Shown here: one piece after another, positions 11,307-23,805 of the stretch
Position numbering within the stretch: the stretch's first letter is position 1
Layout of the letters: every line of letters starts with the position of its first letter
From: Torreya grandis
Taxonomy: Eukaryota; Streptophyta; Pinopsida; Cupressales; Taxaceae
Assembly (NCBI GenBank): GCA_037957365.1
Contig: JARHVA010003526.1
Span: 820,001-884,000 of the forward strand
Reading direction: 5' to 3'
Length of the DNA stretch: 64,000 bases
The notes under the pieces: model-generated
The model's database searches: none
Told to the model about the DNA's origin: nothing
Seen by the model: the letters and a program-made list of their open reading frames with translations, nothing else
Made by a program: the position numbers and the translations under genes

Positions 11307-14162
11307 TGTTGAGGTATCTTCCTATTATTGTGTTTGTGGAATTAATGTTTTCATTAATGTCAAATGTAAATTGAGTGTCATTGATGTCCCATAAGTTATC
11401 TTTTGAAGATACATGGTGTTTTGTGAAACCTAGTCTTATCTTATCAAAGGAATATATAGTGAATCCTAGTGAAGTAAGTGAGATGAGGCTTGTGAGAAGA
11501 TGTGTGGTAGTATTTGAGCATGGTATGAGGTTTTTTGGCATGATAATGAGTCTTAGAGTGCATATAAAATGGAAAGAAGGTCTCAAAGTGGTATGGTACC
11601 AAGTAGGCTTGTGTGAATGGAATTTTTATTAAACATGGATATGTCTTAAATAGATATGATGATGATATGGATATGTATGGACTTTAATATTGTGCAATGA
11701 AGTGATAGATCATATGAGAGAGGTCTTGAGTCATCACATTACTCTCATAACGAGTCAAAAGGGTTATGTTCTTCATTGGTAGTTTTCACATGGACTTAGT
11801 TTTAAGACCCTAAGTGGTATAATGAGGTGTCATGATCAGGTTTGGAGGTTTTTTAGCTCATGTTATCATGTTTTTAGGTTTTAAATGGTGTTTTTAATCA
11901 TGTTGGTGAATTTTGAAGTTTTGAGTTGAAGGAAAAAGCATGAGAGTGAGTTGTAAGGTTTATTGTGTATATAAAATGAAGAGATGAAAACTTGAGAAGG
12001 AAGTATTGATGATTTTTGGTAGGTGTGACTATTACATGGGCATATATTCTCTTGGGGAGAGATGAAAAAGGTTTATAATAATGTTTTCCAAACATTGAGA
12101 GGTGGTTTCAGGGATATAGCTATATGAACAAACATTAAGAATGGAAACTGGTCTAAAACCTTCTCAAAATCCTCATAATGACCTGATGTTGAAGAAATTG
12201 TTAAAATGTACTAATAATGGTCTTGTATTCTTGGGTAAGTGTTTTTAATCTATATTTAATTCCTTCAGGCATCTCCAAATGGTAGTGGTTTGTTAGAATA
12301 GTGAGTGGAAGCTACAAGAAAATGCTTATTTTTGAAGAAGTTGATATAGAAGACAAAATTCTCATTAGACCAAGCATTAAAATGGATTAATGGAGAATAT
12401 GGAGAGTAATTATTTATTTACAAGAAGTTATTTGGGAAATTTCTAGTCTCTATGTCAAATATTTTGGTCACTCATGTTGACCTATTGCTAAACTAGGCTA
12501 ATGGTGAAACTAATGAGAAAAACTAGTCAGAGTGAGAATGTGTTTAGGGATGAATTTAAATGGATTAGTAATGGATCCAATTTATTTATGTTTTTTAAAA
12601 ATAACTATACCTCATGTTCATATTTTTTATATGTTTGAATTTTATTTAAAATGTTGAAAATAGTGTTTATAAAATGACCTATCTAAAGAAGGTGTGATAG
12701 TGAAGGAGTACGGTTCAAATATTTGTCTATATATCTCACATTTTTTATTATAAATCTATATATTTGTGTTTTAAGATGTTATAAATATATATAATTATCA
12801 TATTCATGCATCATGAATTACTGACTATGTCTACATAGGTGTTGGAAGTCATGTTCACCATGACTAGTTCTCAAGGCAAAATGATAGTTTTGAGTAGGTA
12901 AGTGAGAATGATGAGTTGAAATATCTTTGAAATTATTTGAATAATATAATGAATATGATGTTTTTTTAAGACATATTTGAACTATAAATTATTTAATTAA
13001 GGTTTAGAGTCACTTTAAGAGGTTGTAATATTAAAGTTGAATTGGCTTATCTAGCTGTGTTAGAACTATGATCAAGAAGATTAACAAATTAGTCTATAAT
13101 ACCAATGGTCAACACTAGAACCAATGGAATATCTATTGTATGAAATCATATATATCAAAAAGTAACTATGAATTTTCATGATATTATTTTAAGTGTCCTT
13201 ATAGGAGTTAACAATAGCATTCATCATGATTGTGTTGATAGGCTTGTTGGCAGTTCTATGTAGTCATCTAGTAGAAAAAAGTTTGGGGTGTTTTGACCAA
13301 ATTTAAAGAATAAATTAATATTTAATGTGTTATATATGTCTAAAATTTTCATACGAAGGTAATTTTATTCATGATAAATCCATATACAAGTGCTGGAAGT
13401 CAATTATTTATGATTGGGTTTTTGGAGTAGTCAGACAGTTCTAAGTGGTCATATTATAGGAGTGTGTTTGAGGTCATTTTCCATATTTGGTGATGTCAAA
13501 TGAAAATTTTGATGACCATAAGTTAATAAGTTTTATTTTCATATTATTTAAGGACATGTTTTTGTTTGAATGTTTTTTTATGATTCATATATTTAGGGTA
13601 GACTTTTTTCTATGTGTGAAGGCCTAATGGCAAGTAGACCTAATGGTGTGGTTCATGGAGTAATATAAAATAAAAGGTGGTATGGAACTATATTAATGTT
13701 ATAAATGGTATATTTTAATCATATTTTAAAATTTTCCTATGTTTTTGGAGAATCAAGATGTTCCAAGGTGGTCTAAGTATAACATGTGCCTTGAGAAGAC
13801 TTAATTGTATTCGTTCTCTATTAGGCCTAATGGGGTTTTGGCCTCTATGAGTGGTGAAAAACCTATGTGATGGTTTTTTAACTTGTGAAACATGATTTTT
13901 GACCCATTATAAAGGTAATCCAAGTGTTTAACTATGTTTTTCCAAATAAGGTGGGTAAGAGCAAGAGTCTTGTATTTATTCAAGTCATACTAGGCCTATT
14001 TGGGATAACTAAGAAAATGTGTAAGAAAGTAGAGAAGAGAGAAATTTGAGGAGAAAAATTAGATAATTTAGACCATCAAATTAAATTATAAGATTATTCA
14101 TGAACATCCATCAAAATTTATGCATGTATAAGATAAGGTCAGCTGACCTAATAAGCCTAGTA
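11307..14162 (+). repeat. Element B2, 5' LTR, left part (split by C)
   Basis: Co-linear with 23806-26660 of the right LTR; for example, 11400-11620 matches 23890-24110 and 13801-13990 matches 26280-26470. It is also the inverted counterpart of the B1 LTRs. Its last five bases, TAGTA, are the target site used by element C. Small ORFs such as 11375-11632 are chance reading frames that recur in both LTR copies and are not treated as genes. Confidence 0.85.
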
Positions 14163-14555
14163 TGTGAGAATCTTTCTTAAACAAATTAGAGTATAATTAA
14201 AAATACATGAAATAAACTATGAAAAATAAGTAATATATTGAATGAAACAAACAAAACTGAATTAAAATATAAAAATTATAGAATCTCTATCCTCTTTGAG
14301 GGTGAAACCTCCTTCAAGCAAGCTCAATTCAATATAATTTATGGATGACTTCATACTGAACTAAGCTCTTATTTAATGTAATCTATCACTAAATAACTAA
14401 TACTCCTCACATATGTGGGATTAATAACTACTATTATACTATTACATTCTACTAATATAATGAGCTTGAGGGATGACTTACAAATCATATGCATTCATAG
14501 CCTTTTATTAAATAGTCAAAGTCCAAATAGATGGTTGGGATGAAGGGTCCTAGCA
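14163..14555 (-). repeat. Element C, 3' LTR
   Basis: Starts TGTGAGAATC and ends GGGTCCTAGCA on the + strand. Matches 20284-20673 along its whole length. Confidence 0.92.
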
Positions 14556-14570
14556 TGCCCTCCCCCTTAA
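14556..14570 (-). promoter_or_regulatory. Polypurine tract of element C
   Basis: On the minus strand this reads TTAAGGGGGAGGGCA, directly before the TG of the 3' LTR. It primes plus-strand synthesis. Confidence 0.85.
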
Positions 14571-14960
14571 AATCTTTGACCTCAAAGCTGAAGTGAGGAA
14601 ACTATTGTTAAATGGAAAGAAGAGGTTCCCAAGTCACATCTTCTAGTTGCATCCCTTACCACTAGCAAAGAACTTTAGTGATGACTTGATTATGGAGGGA
14701 GTGAGAGTGCTTGCTAATGATAGACTCAGGTTGTAAAATGAGAGACTCTTCTACATAAAGTTTAGGAAATATTGTATGAATGTGGATATTGCATCCAAGT
14801 ACCTTATTTAAGCAAGAGACATGAAAAATAGGGTGCACACATGATGAAGGTGGTAGTTCCAAATTATAATAATTAGGTCTAATTTGATGGATACTTTTAT
14901 AAGGCCCATAAAGTTTTGGAGCTAATTTATAATGGCCTTTGAGCTTCAAAGAGGATTGCT
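14560..14960 (-). pseudogene. pol: Integrase C-terminus and chromodomain of element C
   Basis: Minus strand: LAPKLYGPYKSIHQI and LELPPSSCVHPIFHVSCL are the classic C-terminal integrase segment of chromoviruses. A heterochromatin-type chromodomain follows, ending in QLEDVTWEPLL near 14600, with the aromatic/acidic W-E pair kept. The chromodomain binds modified histone tails and steers integration. Two stops (in VLC*W*GM) interrupt its middle. The final residues (DFKGEGM) run straight into the polypurine tract, the usual end of these polyproteins. Confidence 0.85.
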
Positions 14961-15880
14961 TGTAAGGTTATAAATAGAGAAAAACCATATCTCTAGTTTA
15001 AAATGATCACTCAGATTGATGTTGGTCTACCTATTGCTTCATTTTATTTTTTACTATGTGAAGATTATCCTTAAGGAGGTGAAGAATATTATCATATGTA
15101 TGGAGGGTAGAATCAATAGATTGGATGGTAGAGCTGCCTAGTAAATATGAAATAAGAGAAGGCATAGTTTGACCATAAACAACCTCATATGGGGTGAATT
15201 TGGTAGCTATGTGGTAGGAGGTATTGTACCACAATTCTGTAAGAGGTAACCATTTTATTCACTATTGTTTCTACTCAGTGATAAAATAATGAATATAGGT
15301 TTCTAAATGCTTATTGACAATCTTGATCTTACCATCAGTCTTTGGATGATAACTTGAGCTCATTTTTAATTATGTACCTAAATGTTTGAAGAGATCTTGC
15401 TAAAAATGGCTTGTGAAGGTAGGATTTTGATCTAAGATAATAGAGGTAGGGACACCATGGAGTCTAAATATTTGATCAATAAATAGTTGAGCAATAGTGG
15501 AAGCAGTGTAGGGATGGGCCAAAGCATAGAGATGAGAATATTTGGAAAGGAGATCAATTACAACAACAATCACTGATTTGCCTCTAGATTTTGGGAGACC
15601 ATTAATAAAATCTAAGGAAATGTCTATCCAAATATGTGTTGTAATTGGAAGTGGTTGGAGTGGACTAGGTAGAGTGACTGTCTCACCTTTATTACATTGG
15701 AAAATATCACATTTTGTAACAATTTTTTTGATATCTTGCTTAATTCCAACCCAAAACAAATTATGGTGAATTCACTCATATGGTTTTATAAACCCTGAGT
15801 GTTTGATCAAATGGCAAGCATGCAACTCAGGTAAAATGGAATGTTTGAAATTGGATCTAGCTATAAATAAAAGGTGACCT
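14961..15880 (-). pseudogene. pol: Integrase core of element C
   Basis: The zinc-binding part is visible near 15840-15710: KHSGF, then FWVGIKQDIKKIVTKCDIF. The second cysteine of the usual C-x2-C is phenylalanine here. The catalytic core follows: WIDISLDFINGLPKSRGKS with the first Asp, then GVPTSIILDQNPTFTSHF with the second Asp. In the third block (YHPKTDGKIKIVN) the catalytic Glu is replaced by Lys, encoded at 15322-15324. The WYNTSYHIATKFTPYEVVYG segment downstream is typical of plant Ty3 integrases. Stops lie between the blocks. The enzyme would have inserted the cDNA; this copy cannot. Confidence 0.88.
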
Positions 15881-15959
15881 TTATATCATAATGTCTAGCC
15901 ATCCCAAGTATAGTGAGGTTTAGTAGATGAATCAATAAATAGTTGAAGAATGAGTTAGT

Positions 15960-17330
15960 TGGTTGGGATGTCATTATGCCATTCTTTTTTAATATCATGG
16001 AGCCATGTGGAAATGGGAATAGAGATGACACATAGGCACACTGGGTCTTCAAATTGGTAAGAGAGAGAGCATCATCCACCATATTTTCCTTACCTTTTTT
16101 TATAAATGATCTCATAGTCATATCTCATGAGTTTAGATACCCATTTTTGCTAATCTACAGAAGATACCCATTGTTCTAAAACTTATTTGAGACTCTGATG
16201 GTTTGTTTTGATATAAAATTTTTGGTGAATAAAGTATAGATGCCATTTGTGAATTACATGGAGAACAACCATCATCTCCTTATCATATGTGGAGCATGCC
16301 AAATTATGCCCAGTGAGTGCCTTTCTAGTGAAGGCAATGGGATGATATTGCTACATGAGTACCACACCAAGACCCATGCCACATGCATCACACTCAATAA
16401 TAAATGGATATGAGAAATTATACATGGCCAAGATAGAGGTGGTGTGCATTGCTTTTTTGAGTCTATTGAATGCTATAATAGATGTAGGTGGCCATACAAA
16501 GGAGTCTTTCTTGAGCATAGGCATTAGTGCAGCTATAATACTTCCATAATCCTTAAAAAATTTCTTATATTACCTTGTGAGACTAATAAATCCCCATAGA
16601 CTTTTGAATGTGAAAGGAGTTCACCAGGTTGCCATAGCTTCAATTTTGGTGGGGTTAACATGAACACCATCATAAGAAATAATATATCCCAAGTACTCAA
16701 CTTTTGATTTCCTAAAATAACATTTGGAATGTTTAGCATATTAGTGGTTCACACATAGAATGCCCAAATCTATGTCTAAGTGGTGGAGATTATCCTCCCA
16801 TGTGTGACTATAGATGAGTATGTCATCAAAGAAGACTAAGATAAACTTCTAAAAGAATGGTTGAATTACTTGTATCATTAAGATTTGGAATGTGGATGGG
16901 GCATTGGTAAGCCCAAATGGCATGAAGAAGAACTCATAATGACCATCATGTGTGCAAAATGTTGTTTTGGGAATGTCTGCATCATGAACACAAATTTGAT
17001 GATAGCTAGAGTGGAGGTCCAATCTAGAGAAAAATCATGCACCATGTAATTCATCAAGAAGCTCATTGATGATTGGAATGGGAAATTAATATTTAATTTT
17101 TAGCTTGTTCAAGTCCTAATAGTCAATGTAGAGTCACTAGGAACCATATTTCTTATGAACAAGTAAGACTAGTGAAGAATAGGAATTGGTGGTGGGTCGA
17201 ATGATGCTTGCTTGGAAAATTTCATGAACAATATTTTCAATCTTGGAATTGTGATGAAATGGGTAGTGTTAGGGTCAAATATTATGGGGTGTACTACTAT
17301 TGAAAAGCTAAATATAATGGTCTTCAAAGT
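15960..17330 (-). pseudogene. pol: Reverse transcriptase and RNase H of element C
   Basis: RT landmarks on the minus strand, in order: [54 protein letters not shown], and the active-site box FILVFFDDILIYS near 16826, which keeps both Asp. The thumb/connection includes VEYLGYIIS. RNase H follows with YPFIIECDACGMGLGVVL, TYDKEMMVV and TNHQSLK. Several stops replace Trp, Arg or Lys codons (for example in KYGS**LYIDY). Order and spacing match a chromovirus pol. The small + strand ORFs here are shadows. Confidence 0.9.
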
Positions 17331-17900
17331 GGTGAGGTGGTAATCCTATTGGTTCCATAAAGATAGTTGTATGCTTGACCATAATGTCTTGAAAATATAA
17401 AGGTTGGATATAATCTAATGGAGGATTAGTGTGTAAATATAACAAGTGGGAAATGATGCCATGAGACCTACATTTAAGAAGTTTATCTATGTGGTGAGAG
17501 CTAATAAAACTAGTAGAGCAAGGGAAAAGGCCTTTCAGAGTATATTAATGACCATTTTTAGTGAATTGCATCCATAGTTTAGAAAAATCCCAAAGAATGG
17601 GACCAAGAGTACATAACCATTGGGCACCTAATACAACATCACATTCACCTAAGGACAAAGCAAACATATCAATCTTGAGGTTATAGTCACCCAAAGAAAT
17701 GTGAACATTGTGACACTTACCTTTACAAGGCAAGGTTCCACCATTGGTAATCATTACTTTAAATTTGGAATAAGCATGGATAAAATAGTTTTCTTGTTTA
17801 GAAAACTAAGGGTCAATGAAGTTATGAGTACTACCATAATTGATGAGAATGGTGAGTCATTATTTCTTAAAAAACCTTTTGACACACATTTTTTGGGGAG
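17331..17900 (-). pseudogene. pol: Aspartic protease of element C
   Basis: A retropepsin is visible on the minus strand. The active-site segment reads ILINYGSTHNFID, where plant Ty3 proteases have Asp-Ser-Gly-Ser-Thr-His. The catalytic Asp is Asn (17839-17841) and the Ser is Tyr (17836-17838). Downstream LGECDVVLGAQWLCTLGPI (about 17660-17600) is the usual 'vLG.dWL..lGPi' segment. It would have cut the Gag-Pol precursor; this copy is dead. A short linker leads to RT. Confidence 0.85.
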
Positions 17901-17939
17901 TGGTGACTCCTACCAAAGCATACATGGAGATCTTAGGAT

Positions 17940-18850
17940 TGGAGTTTGAGTGCTCAAAATCATCAGCTACCAGTGTGATATCCTCGATGGTATCCTCATA
18001 ATATTTTGTATCTATTAGATAATCAACATCTAGTAGATATAATTTTTTCTATATACATTTGTGCCTAAGAATTCGTTTATCATCACAATTGTAACAAAGA
18101 CCTTTTTCATGATGTGCACACATTTTAGCTCCTATAGGACATTTGATGGGGGTTGTCCTTGGGTTGGGATATTGGAAAGAGTAATTAGAGGGTGCCTAAT
18201 TAGAAGTGTGATACTAGGAGGTGATTTTTTCTTAAGTGAGCTTGGAAAGACCTAAGGTTGCCATCATGGTCTGAGGTTGGAACATCTTGACCTCGAAGCG
18301 GATGGACTCTTTGAGGTCACTAATAAAACAACCCTTAAATAATTAATCTAATAACCCTTTTTTGTGATTATATAGATTTTCAAATTCAATTTTATAAACA
18401 TTAATGGTGCCTATCTGATGAAGTTTGGTGAGGGCTACTGTAAAATCCTTGAATTTTAAGGGACCAAACCTATCCATAAGTAGGGATGAAAAATTTATCC
18501 AATCAAGTTTAATATTGGATTTGAGATACCAATGGTACTATTGGAGTTCCTCTAGTTCCAAATGGAAGGAAGAAATGGGGACTTTGTTGATGTGATAAGT
18601 ATTATGAACGTTGAAGTATTACTCAATATGATAGATCCAACTTATCAGGTTTGTACCATTGAACTTAGGAAAGTCCAGTTTGGGCCCATGTGGTGGTTGG
18701 GTGGAAAAAAAAGTATTCTTAGAAGAAGACTCCTATAATTTACTAAGAAAAATTGCATGGGTGTCATTCACTCCATGCACCATCTCAGCTAAGTCAGTGA
18801 CCCAGGCTGTCAAAGCTACAATTTCTTCCTCCATGATCTTGGTGCCTATA
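17940..18850 (-). pseudogene. gag: Gag of element C
   Basis: Minus strand from about 18835: an acidic start (EEEIVALTAWVTDLAEMV), then PKLDFPKFNGTNLISWIY, the start of the capsid domain, then LEELQ.YHWYL and DRFGPLKFKD..VALTKL typical of chromovirus gag. A zinc-knuckle-like GLCYNCDDKRILRHKC is seen near 18105-18060, with C-x2-C and H-x-C kept. Stops are scattered throughout. The start was chosen as the first stretch with gag-like composition; no ATG was convincing. Confidence 0.8.
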
Positions 18851-18859
18851 TGTGTGACT

Positions 18860-20269
18860 ACCATAACCTATGATTTTTTTTTTTTTGGTAAAGGGTGGGA
18901 AAACAAAGGTTAAGACACATTTAGTAAGGGAATTTTGTTATTTAGATGAAATTGGTAGGGGTAAAGTTACTTTTACTAAATTTTTTCACAGTAGGAGTAT
19001 GATTGACAAAGATGAGGGTAATTTTGGAAGGGAAAATAGAAAAATTGAAAAAATTAGAAAAGAGGGATGAAGAAATAGAAAATTGAGATGAATTTTTTTT
19101 AAAACTTTTGAGGCAAATAGACAAAAACTTAAAAAGTTATGATAAAACCCAAAAAAGGGAAAAATAAGATTTATGAAAATTTAGGGTAGAATTAGGATAT
19201 GAGACCTCAAGGAAAAAATGTGGAGAATTAAATTTCAAGTGTCTTGGTAAATTTTGATAATAAATAGGGCTGAAAATGGGGATATATTATCAAAAAATAA
19301 AATTTCCAATTTTTTTCTAGTTTCTAGTTTTTTGCTGCTCTATTGAGGTTTTTGATTTTTGATTTCAAAGATGATATGTTGCAGAAAGATGGGCTTGGTA
19401 TGCTCATACAGTTAAACATAGACACTTGTGGGGGAATTTCTCTATGTTTTCATCATCTATAGTGTATCCTTCCTTGATATTTTTATAAATTTTATGTGCC
19501 TGGTACTTCATGTCAAACAATAAATATTCAAGCAGGCCTTGGTGTACTAGTTCATCTAATTGAAGATTCCCAATGTTCTAGAGGGTAGCTTTTAGAGCAT
19601 AATAAAATTTGGTGTAATTCATCTAGTCAATTTATTTAGGTAGTGAAAGTGTAATAAGCTTCGATCAACAACTTGTGACTATCTTGACCAGGTGTTCTCT
19701 TACCAAGCTTCTACAACACATGCTAGTTTTTTGCTCTATTTAGTAAAAATAGACCCCAAGTTTAAATGGTTGCCTAAAAGTTTTTTTCAAATATCTCTGG
19801 CCACCAATGCCATCTAATCAAGTAAAACTCTCCACATAATTTATATCCACATATTTACCTCTTAACAATAGCTCTTGGTTTTCCTCACATGTGGGAACTA
19901 GTCAATTGAGAAGGGGTTGTTGCCCATTTCATTGGTAGGTCCTCTCTATGGGCCAGCTACTTTGGGGTTCCTATGGTACTCCTCACAATGATTTTTAGGG
20001 ATTTCACCCAATAAATTATCATATTTATTTGAATAGGTTTTACCTTGATCCTAAATAGAAAATAAAATTTGAAGTAGAACATAATCACAATACGATAGAG
20101 CAGAAAATCATGATCTTTGATGATGACTTATTGCCAAAATGAAATTATAGATCTAGAATATCACATAAAAGGGATGGGAATGGATCTTTTACCAATTCAT
20201 GATCACCAAGGTTTAATTATGGTAAGGTGAGATCATACGGTGGGTAGTAAAAAAATCTCCTTGGAAAGT
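18860..20269 (-). other. 5' leader of element C
   Basis: About 1.4 kb between the primer site and gag, with no recognised domain. It includes a long T-run near 18870. The short ORFs here are low-complexity Lys/Phe-rich frames without support. A leader this long is unusual for a chromovirus and may hide a small insertion. Confidence 0.45.
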
Positions 20270-20281
20270 GCTCTGATACTA
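20270..20281 (-). promoter_or_regulatory. Primer-binding site of element C (initiator-Met tRNA type)
   Basis: The minus strand reads TAGTATCAGAGC two bases inside the 5' LTR, one mismatch from the plant initiator-Met primer site TGGTATCAGAGC. It primes minus-strand cDNA. Confidence 0.85.
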
Positions 20282-20283
20282 GA

Positions 20284-20673
20284 TGTGAGGATCCTTCCTG
20301 AACAAATTAGAATATAATTGTAAATACATGAAATAAACTATGAAAAATAAGCAATATATTGAATTAAAAAAATAGAACTAAATTAAAAAATCATAATTTT
20401 AGAATCATTGGACTCTTTGAGGGGGTAACCTCCTTTGAGCAAGCTTAATTTAATAGAATTTGGGGATGCCTTCATACTAGAATAAACTCCTGTTTAATGT
20501 AATGTATCACTAAATAACTACTGCTCATGAATGTGGGATTAATAAATACTATTATAATATTAAATTATAATATTATAATGATCTTTAGGGATGAATTAAA
20601 AATCATATTCAACCATGGTCTTTTATTAAATAAATAAACTACAAACAGATGGTTAGGATGAAGGGTCCTAACA
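20284..20673 (-). repeat. Element C, 5' LTR
   Basis: Starts TGTGAGGATC and ends GGGTCCTAACA on the + strand, followed by the target duplication TAGTA. Pairs with 14163-14555. Confidence 0.92.
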
Positions 20674-20678
20674 TAGTA

Positions 20679-21357
20679 AGAGGTATGTTTGAGCAAAGAA
20701 GACTGGAGGCTAATTTTAGAGGGTTATAAGGTTGAGAAGAGTTAAATGAGTTGATTTTATACTAAGATAACATAGTATATTAATTATATATGTGTTCTTG
20801 ATGTATGATAGAGATTGGAATTTAGATAAATAAGATAAAGATCTGAAGAAGAGGTCACCAACTGTTGATTGGGTAACAATGTGTTGTGAAGGTGATCAAT
20901 CTTGTCTTGGCTGAGTTGGTGCTTAGTCAATAGGGAGTGGGAGTTGAATTTTAGGTTGGATATTTAATAAATTTCCTTAAAGTGTTTTGGTTTCTTCTAA
21001 GTCACTTAGGTGGTTAGAGCCTCCTTACAAGTTAGAGCTTGCTAAAGGACTAGTCGAGTTGGAGCTTGACTAGTGAGGGGTTGGTGTTCCTTATGATGTG
21101 GTGTCTCACTAAATTTTGATACATTTATTATAGGATAATATTACAAGTGGTGTTTTATTAGTTTTTATCTTCCATGAGGGTTTCCCACATATATTTTGTG
21201 TTCTTGTGTTATGTTCTTTCTTCATGCTCATATGAATGGTTGATTATGCACTGTTATATCTCTAGAGTAGTTTGTTTTTTTTATGAATGATAACAGGTAT
21301 TGAAATATTTTTTTTATACTAATTCATCCCCCCTTATAATTTTTTGTGTTTCCAATA
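20679..21357 (+). repeat. Element B2, 5' LTR, right part
   Basis: Continues the LTR after element C; co-linear with about 26663-27341 (for example, 20700-20780 with 26690-26770, and the block near 21225 with 27220). Ends TTTCCAATA. Confidence 0.85.
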
Positions 21358-21385
21358 ATTTTTATTAGATCAGGTCCTTTGATGA
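21358..21385 (+). promoter_or_regulatory. Primer-binding site region of element B2
   Basis: Directly after the left LTR, TTATTAGATCAGGTCCTTTG lines up with TGGTATCAGATCAGGTCC... at the same place in B1. It is a decayed initiator-Met type site with an extended match between the two elements. Confidence 0.6.
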
Positions 21386-23792
21386 AGGTTTGACAAATTG
21401 AAGGTGATCCTAGAATCACAAAATGGCTAGGCTTGTGAAGGTGAGTTGCAAGATCATTGTGTTTATTAGCTTATGGAAGAAGATAGGTTGGTGGATGCTT
21501 GTTCATTTATGGAAATTATTGTATGAAAATAAGGCATTTGAATTATTCTTAGTAAAAAAAATAGATAATTTGATGAAATAGATCTTCAAGGGGTCTGCAG
21601 GTCTATAAGAGTGCTTGGGGAACAAGTCAAGGTGCCTGAGCAAGTATAAAGGTGATGAAATGTTTTACATAAGCATGAAGTCTTGTTGAATAGTTTTAAG
21701 GAATTTTAATGAAGGTATAAGATCTAATAGGATAGTATCAAAAGTAAACCTATTGTGTTTGGTTTTTCACTCTAGATATACACCTAGTCCTCTCCTAGAC
21801 CATACCTAGCCAAATAAGACTTAATGGTCAAATTTCAAAGCAAGAAGAACAGTTTCTAAGTCATGAAAGATCTTATGAGAATTGGAAATGGTTCAAAGAG
21901 TGTTTTTAAGTCATAAAGTATTGTATGAGGGTGCCCTAAATGCTTTGGTGAGGTTTTAGTATTTCACATGATCTTTTAAAGTGAAGAAAATGCACTATTC
22001 TAGCTAAAAGGATCCAAACCATCATTCGACATCATGGAGGTATGGCTAGGTTAGAATGCTTGTGAATTTATTCTATGTACTTTATAAGTCAAACATGGTC
22101 AAAGGGATATATATAGATGTTATTCTTAGTGCCAAGATCCTTCCCTGTAAGTTTGGTGTCTTGAAGTGTTTCCAAGCTCAAGTTTTAAAGCTTTAATTTG
22201 ATCTTGTATGCTATAATGTGCCAGAGAATGTCAAAATTATGCTTCAATAAATAGTCATTGGGGATTCAAAATTATAACTATTGGAGTTTAAATTCAAATT
22301 GACTGTGTATGAGAATAATGAACTTGAGAGTAAATAAGTGCTTATAGAAGCCATGGAATAAGTCAAATCAAGATGGTGTAAAAGGCAAAGTTGTATTAGA
22401 ATCCATGATGATCATCCTATAGGTGGTAGTGTGATTTGAAAGTTTGTATAGGTGTATTTATTACATGACAAAGTTGTTTTTTGTTGACTATGTTTTTCCT
22501 TGTGAACCCAAATTGATCTATGAGGGTTTAGATCCTTTATAATGCACTTGAAATGGTGTTTTAAGAGTTGTATGGTGTCATTAACTCCTTGAGGACTTAT
22601 CCCATGCATTGTATCATATTTGGAAACATGATTTTATGTAATAAAATCATCATGGTAGTTGAATATGTTTGAAGGACTTTGATTTTGGTTGACAAGAACT
22701 TGTCAAGTTGTTTGGTGCTTTTGGTCACCTAGGTTGGTTGTTCAAAGTAAATTAAGATGTTATTTAAGTAATATTTATTTTGAATATGCTTTGTGTATGG
22801 TAAAATTGATCTTAGTAATAAATAACATGCTCAAAAATCAAAAGACAAAGGTATGAGGGTTTCTAGTCTTCATATGACTATACACCCTAAGGTGTGTGTT
22901 CACAAGGTAAATTATTCTATTATGACCTCTAAATCTTAGTGAATACTAGATGGAATGAATGAAATGTTTCCTTTATAATATATCATTATTATAATGCATG
23001 TGTTATCTCAAGGTGTTGTCTAAGCAGCTAAGACAGAACAAGTGATGTGAGAGTTGAAGATTGACCTATAAGACCAATGCCTTTGAAGGTAAAATGTATT
23101 AATCTTGTGATCTGTGGACTAGATTTGGTTTTAAGAGTGATACAAGTTTTAATGAGTATCTTCCTACCATTTAGATCATTGAAAGGTAGTTATTTGTGTT
23201 TAGTTTAAGGTCTATCCTAAATTGCTCCAAAGAACTATTAAGAAGTGGTATGAAGACCTATAATCCCTTATGATCATAGTCAGAGATGGTTTATATACTT
23301 CATAAGATCATATATTTTCTTTATAAGTCAATAATAGTTGTTATATTCATGTGATAAGGGTTAGTGACATTTGGAGAAGGCCATATGGGCCCTAAAAGGA
23401 TAGTTGTTGCATAAAATGTGTTAAAAATAATTAGTAGCCCATGTATGGGTGAAGTTATCTTCATTCAAGGTATGGTTTTCTTGTATGTATTTATTTTAAA
23501 TAGTTAGTATGTGGTTTAAAATGACATGATCTACATGGATCATGGAGTTAGGGGGAGCTAACTCAAGTCTCTTGAAGAAGCTTAAAAAGAAGTATATATG
23601 GATAAAGGGGGAGCTTGCTTGTTTTGTGAGTGGTCAGATCCAAGGATCAGTGGACTATGTGTGTATGACCTTTTGAGAGTGTATATGACCCTTTATAATT
23701 AATTTCAAAGGGGGAAAAATACTTGATTGGGATAAAGTCTAGCTTAGAGAGATGGGATTGATCTAATTTGCTAGAATGTTTGCCATCAATGA
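21386..23792 (+). other. Internal region of element B2, non-coding
   Basis: About 2.4 kb with no gag, protease, integrase or RT motif that I could read on either strand. The last 300 bases (about 23500-23800) resemble the 3' internal end of B1, including CCAAGGATCA and AATTTCAAAGGGGGA. This suggests that B2 is a derivative of the same family that lost or replaced its coding part. Confidence 0.55.
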
Positions 23793-23805
23793 CAAAGGGG
23801 GATAT
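23793..23805 (+). promoter_or_regulatory. Polypurine tract of element B2
   Basis: CAAAGGGGGATAT directly before the right LTR, the form common in Ty1/copia elements. A second similar tract, TTTCAAAGGGGGA, lies near 23705 and is also present in B1. Confidence 0.75.

Larger units (their letters stand above)
14163..20673 (-). mobile_element. Element C: complete but inactive Ty3 chromovirus
   Basis: LTRs of 393 bases (14163-14555) and 390 bases (20284-20673), TG...CA ends, and a perfect 5-bp target duplication TAGTA (14158-14162 and 20674-20678). On the minus strand: 5' LTR at the right, initiator-Met primer site, gag, protease, RT, RNase H, integrase with zinc-binding part, chromodomain, polypurine tract, 3' LTR. 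The whole element is 6.5 kb, normal for a chromovirus. The LTR pair agrees at roughly four bases in five by eye, so it is old even though it is the youngest of the nest. All reading frames are interrupted, and protease and integrase catalytic residues are changed. Confidence 0.92.
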
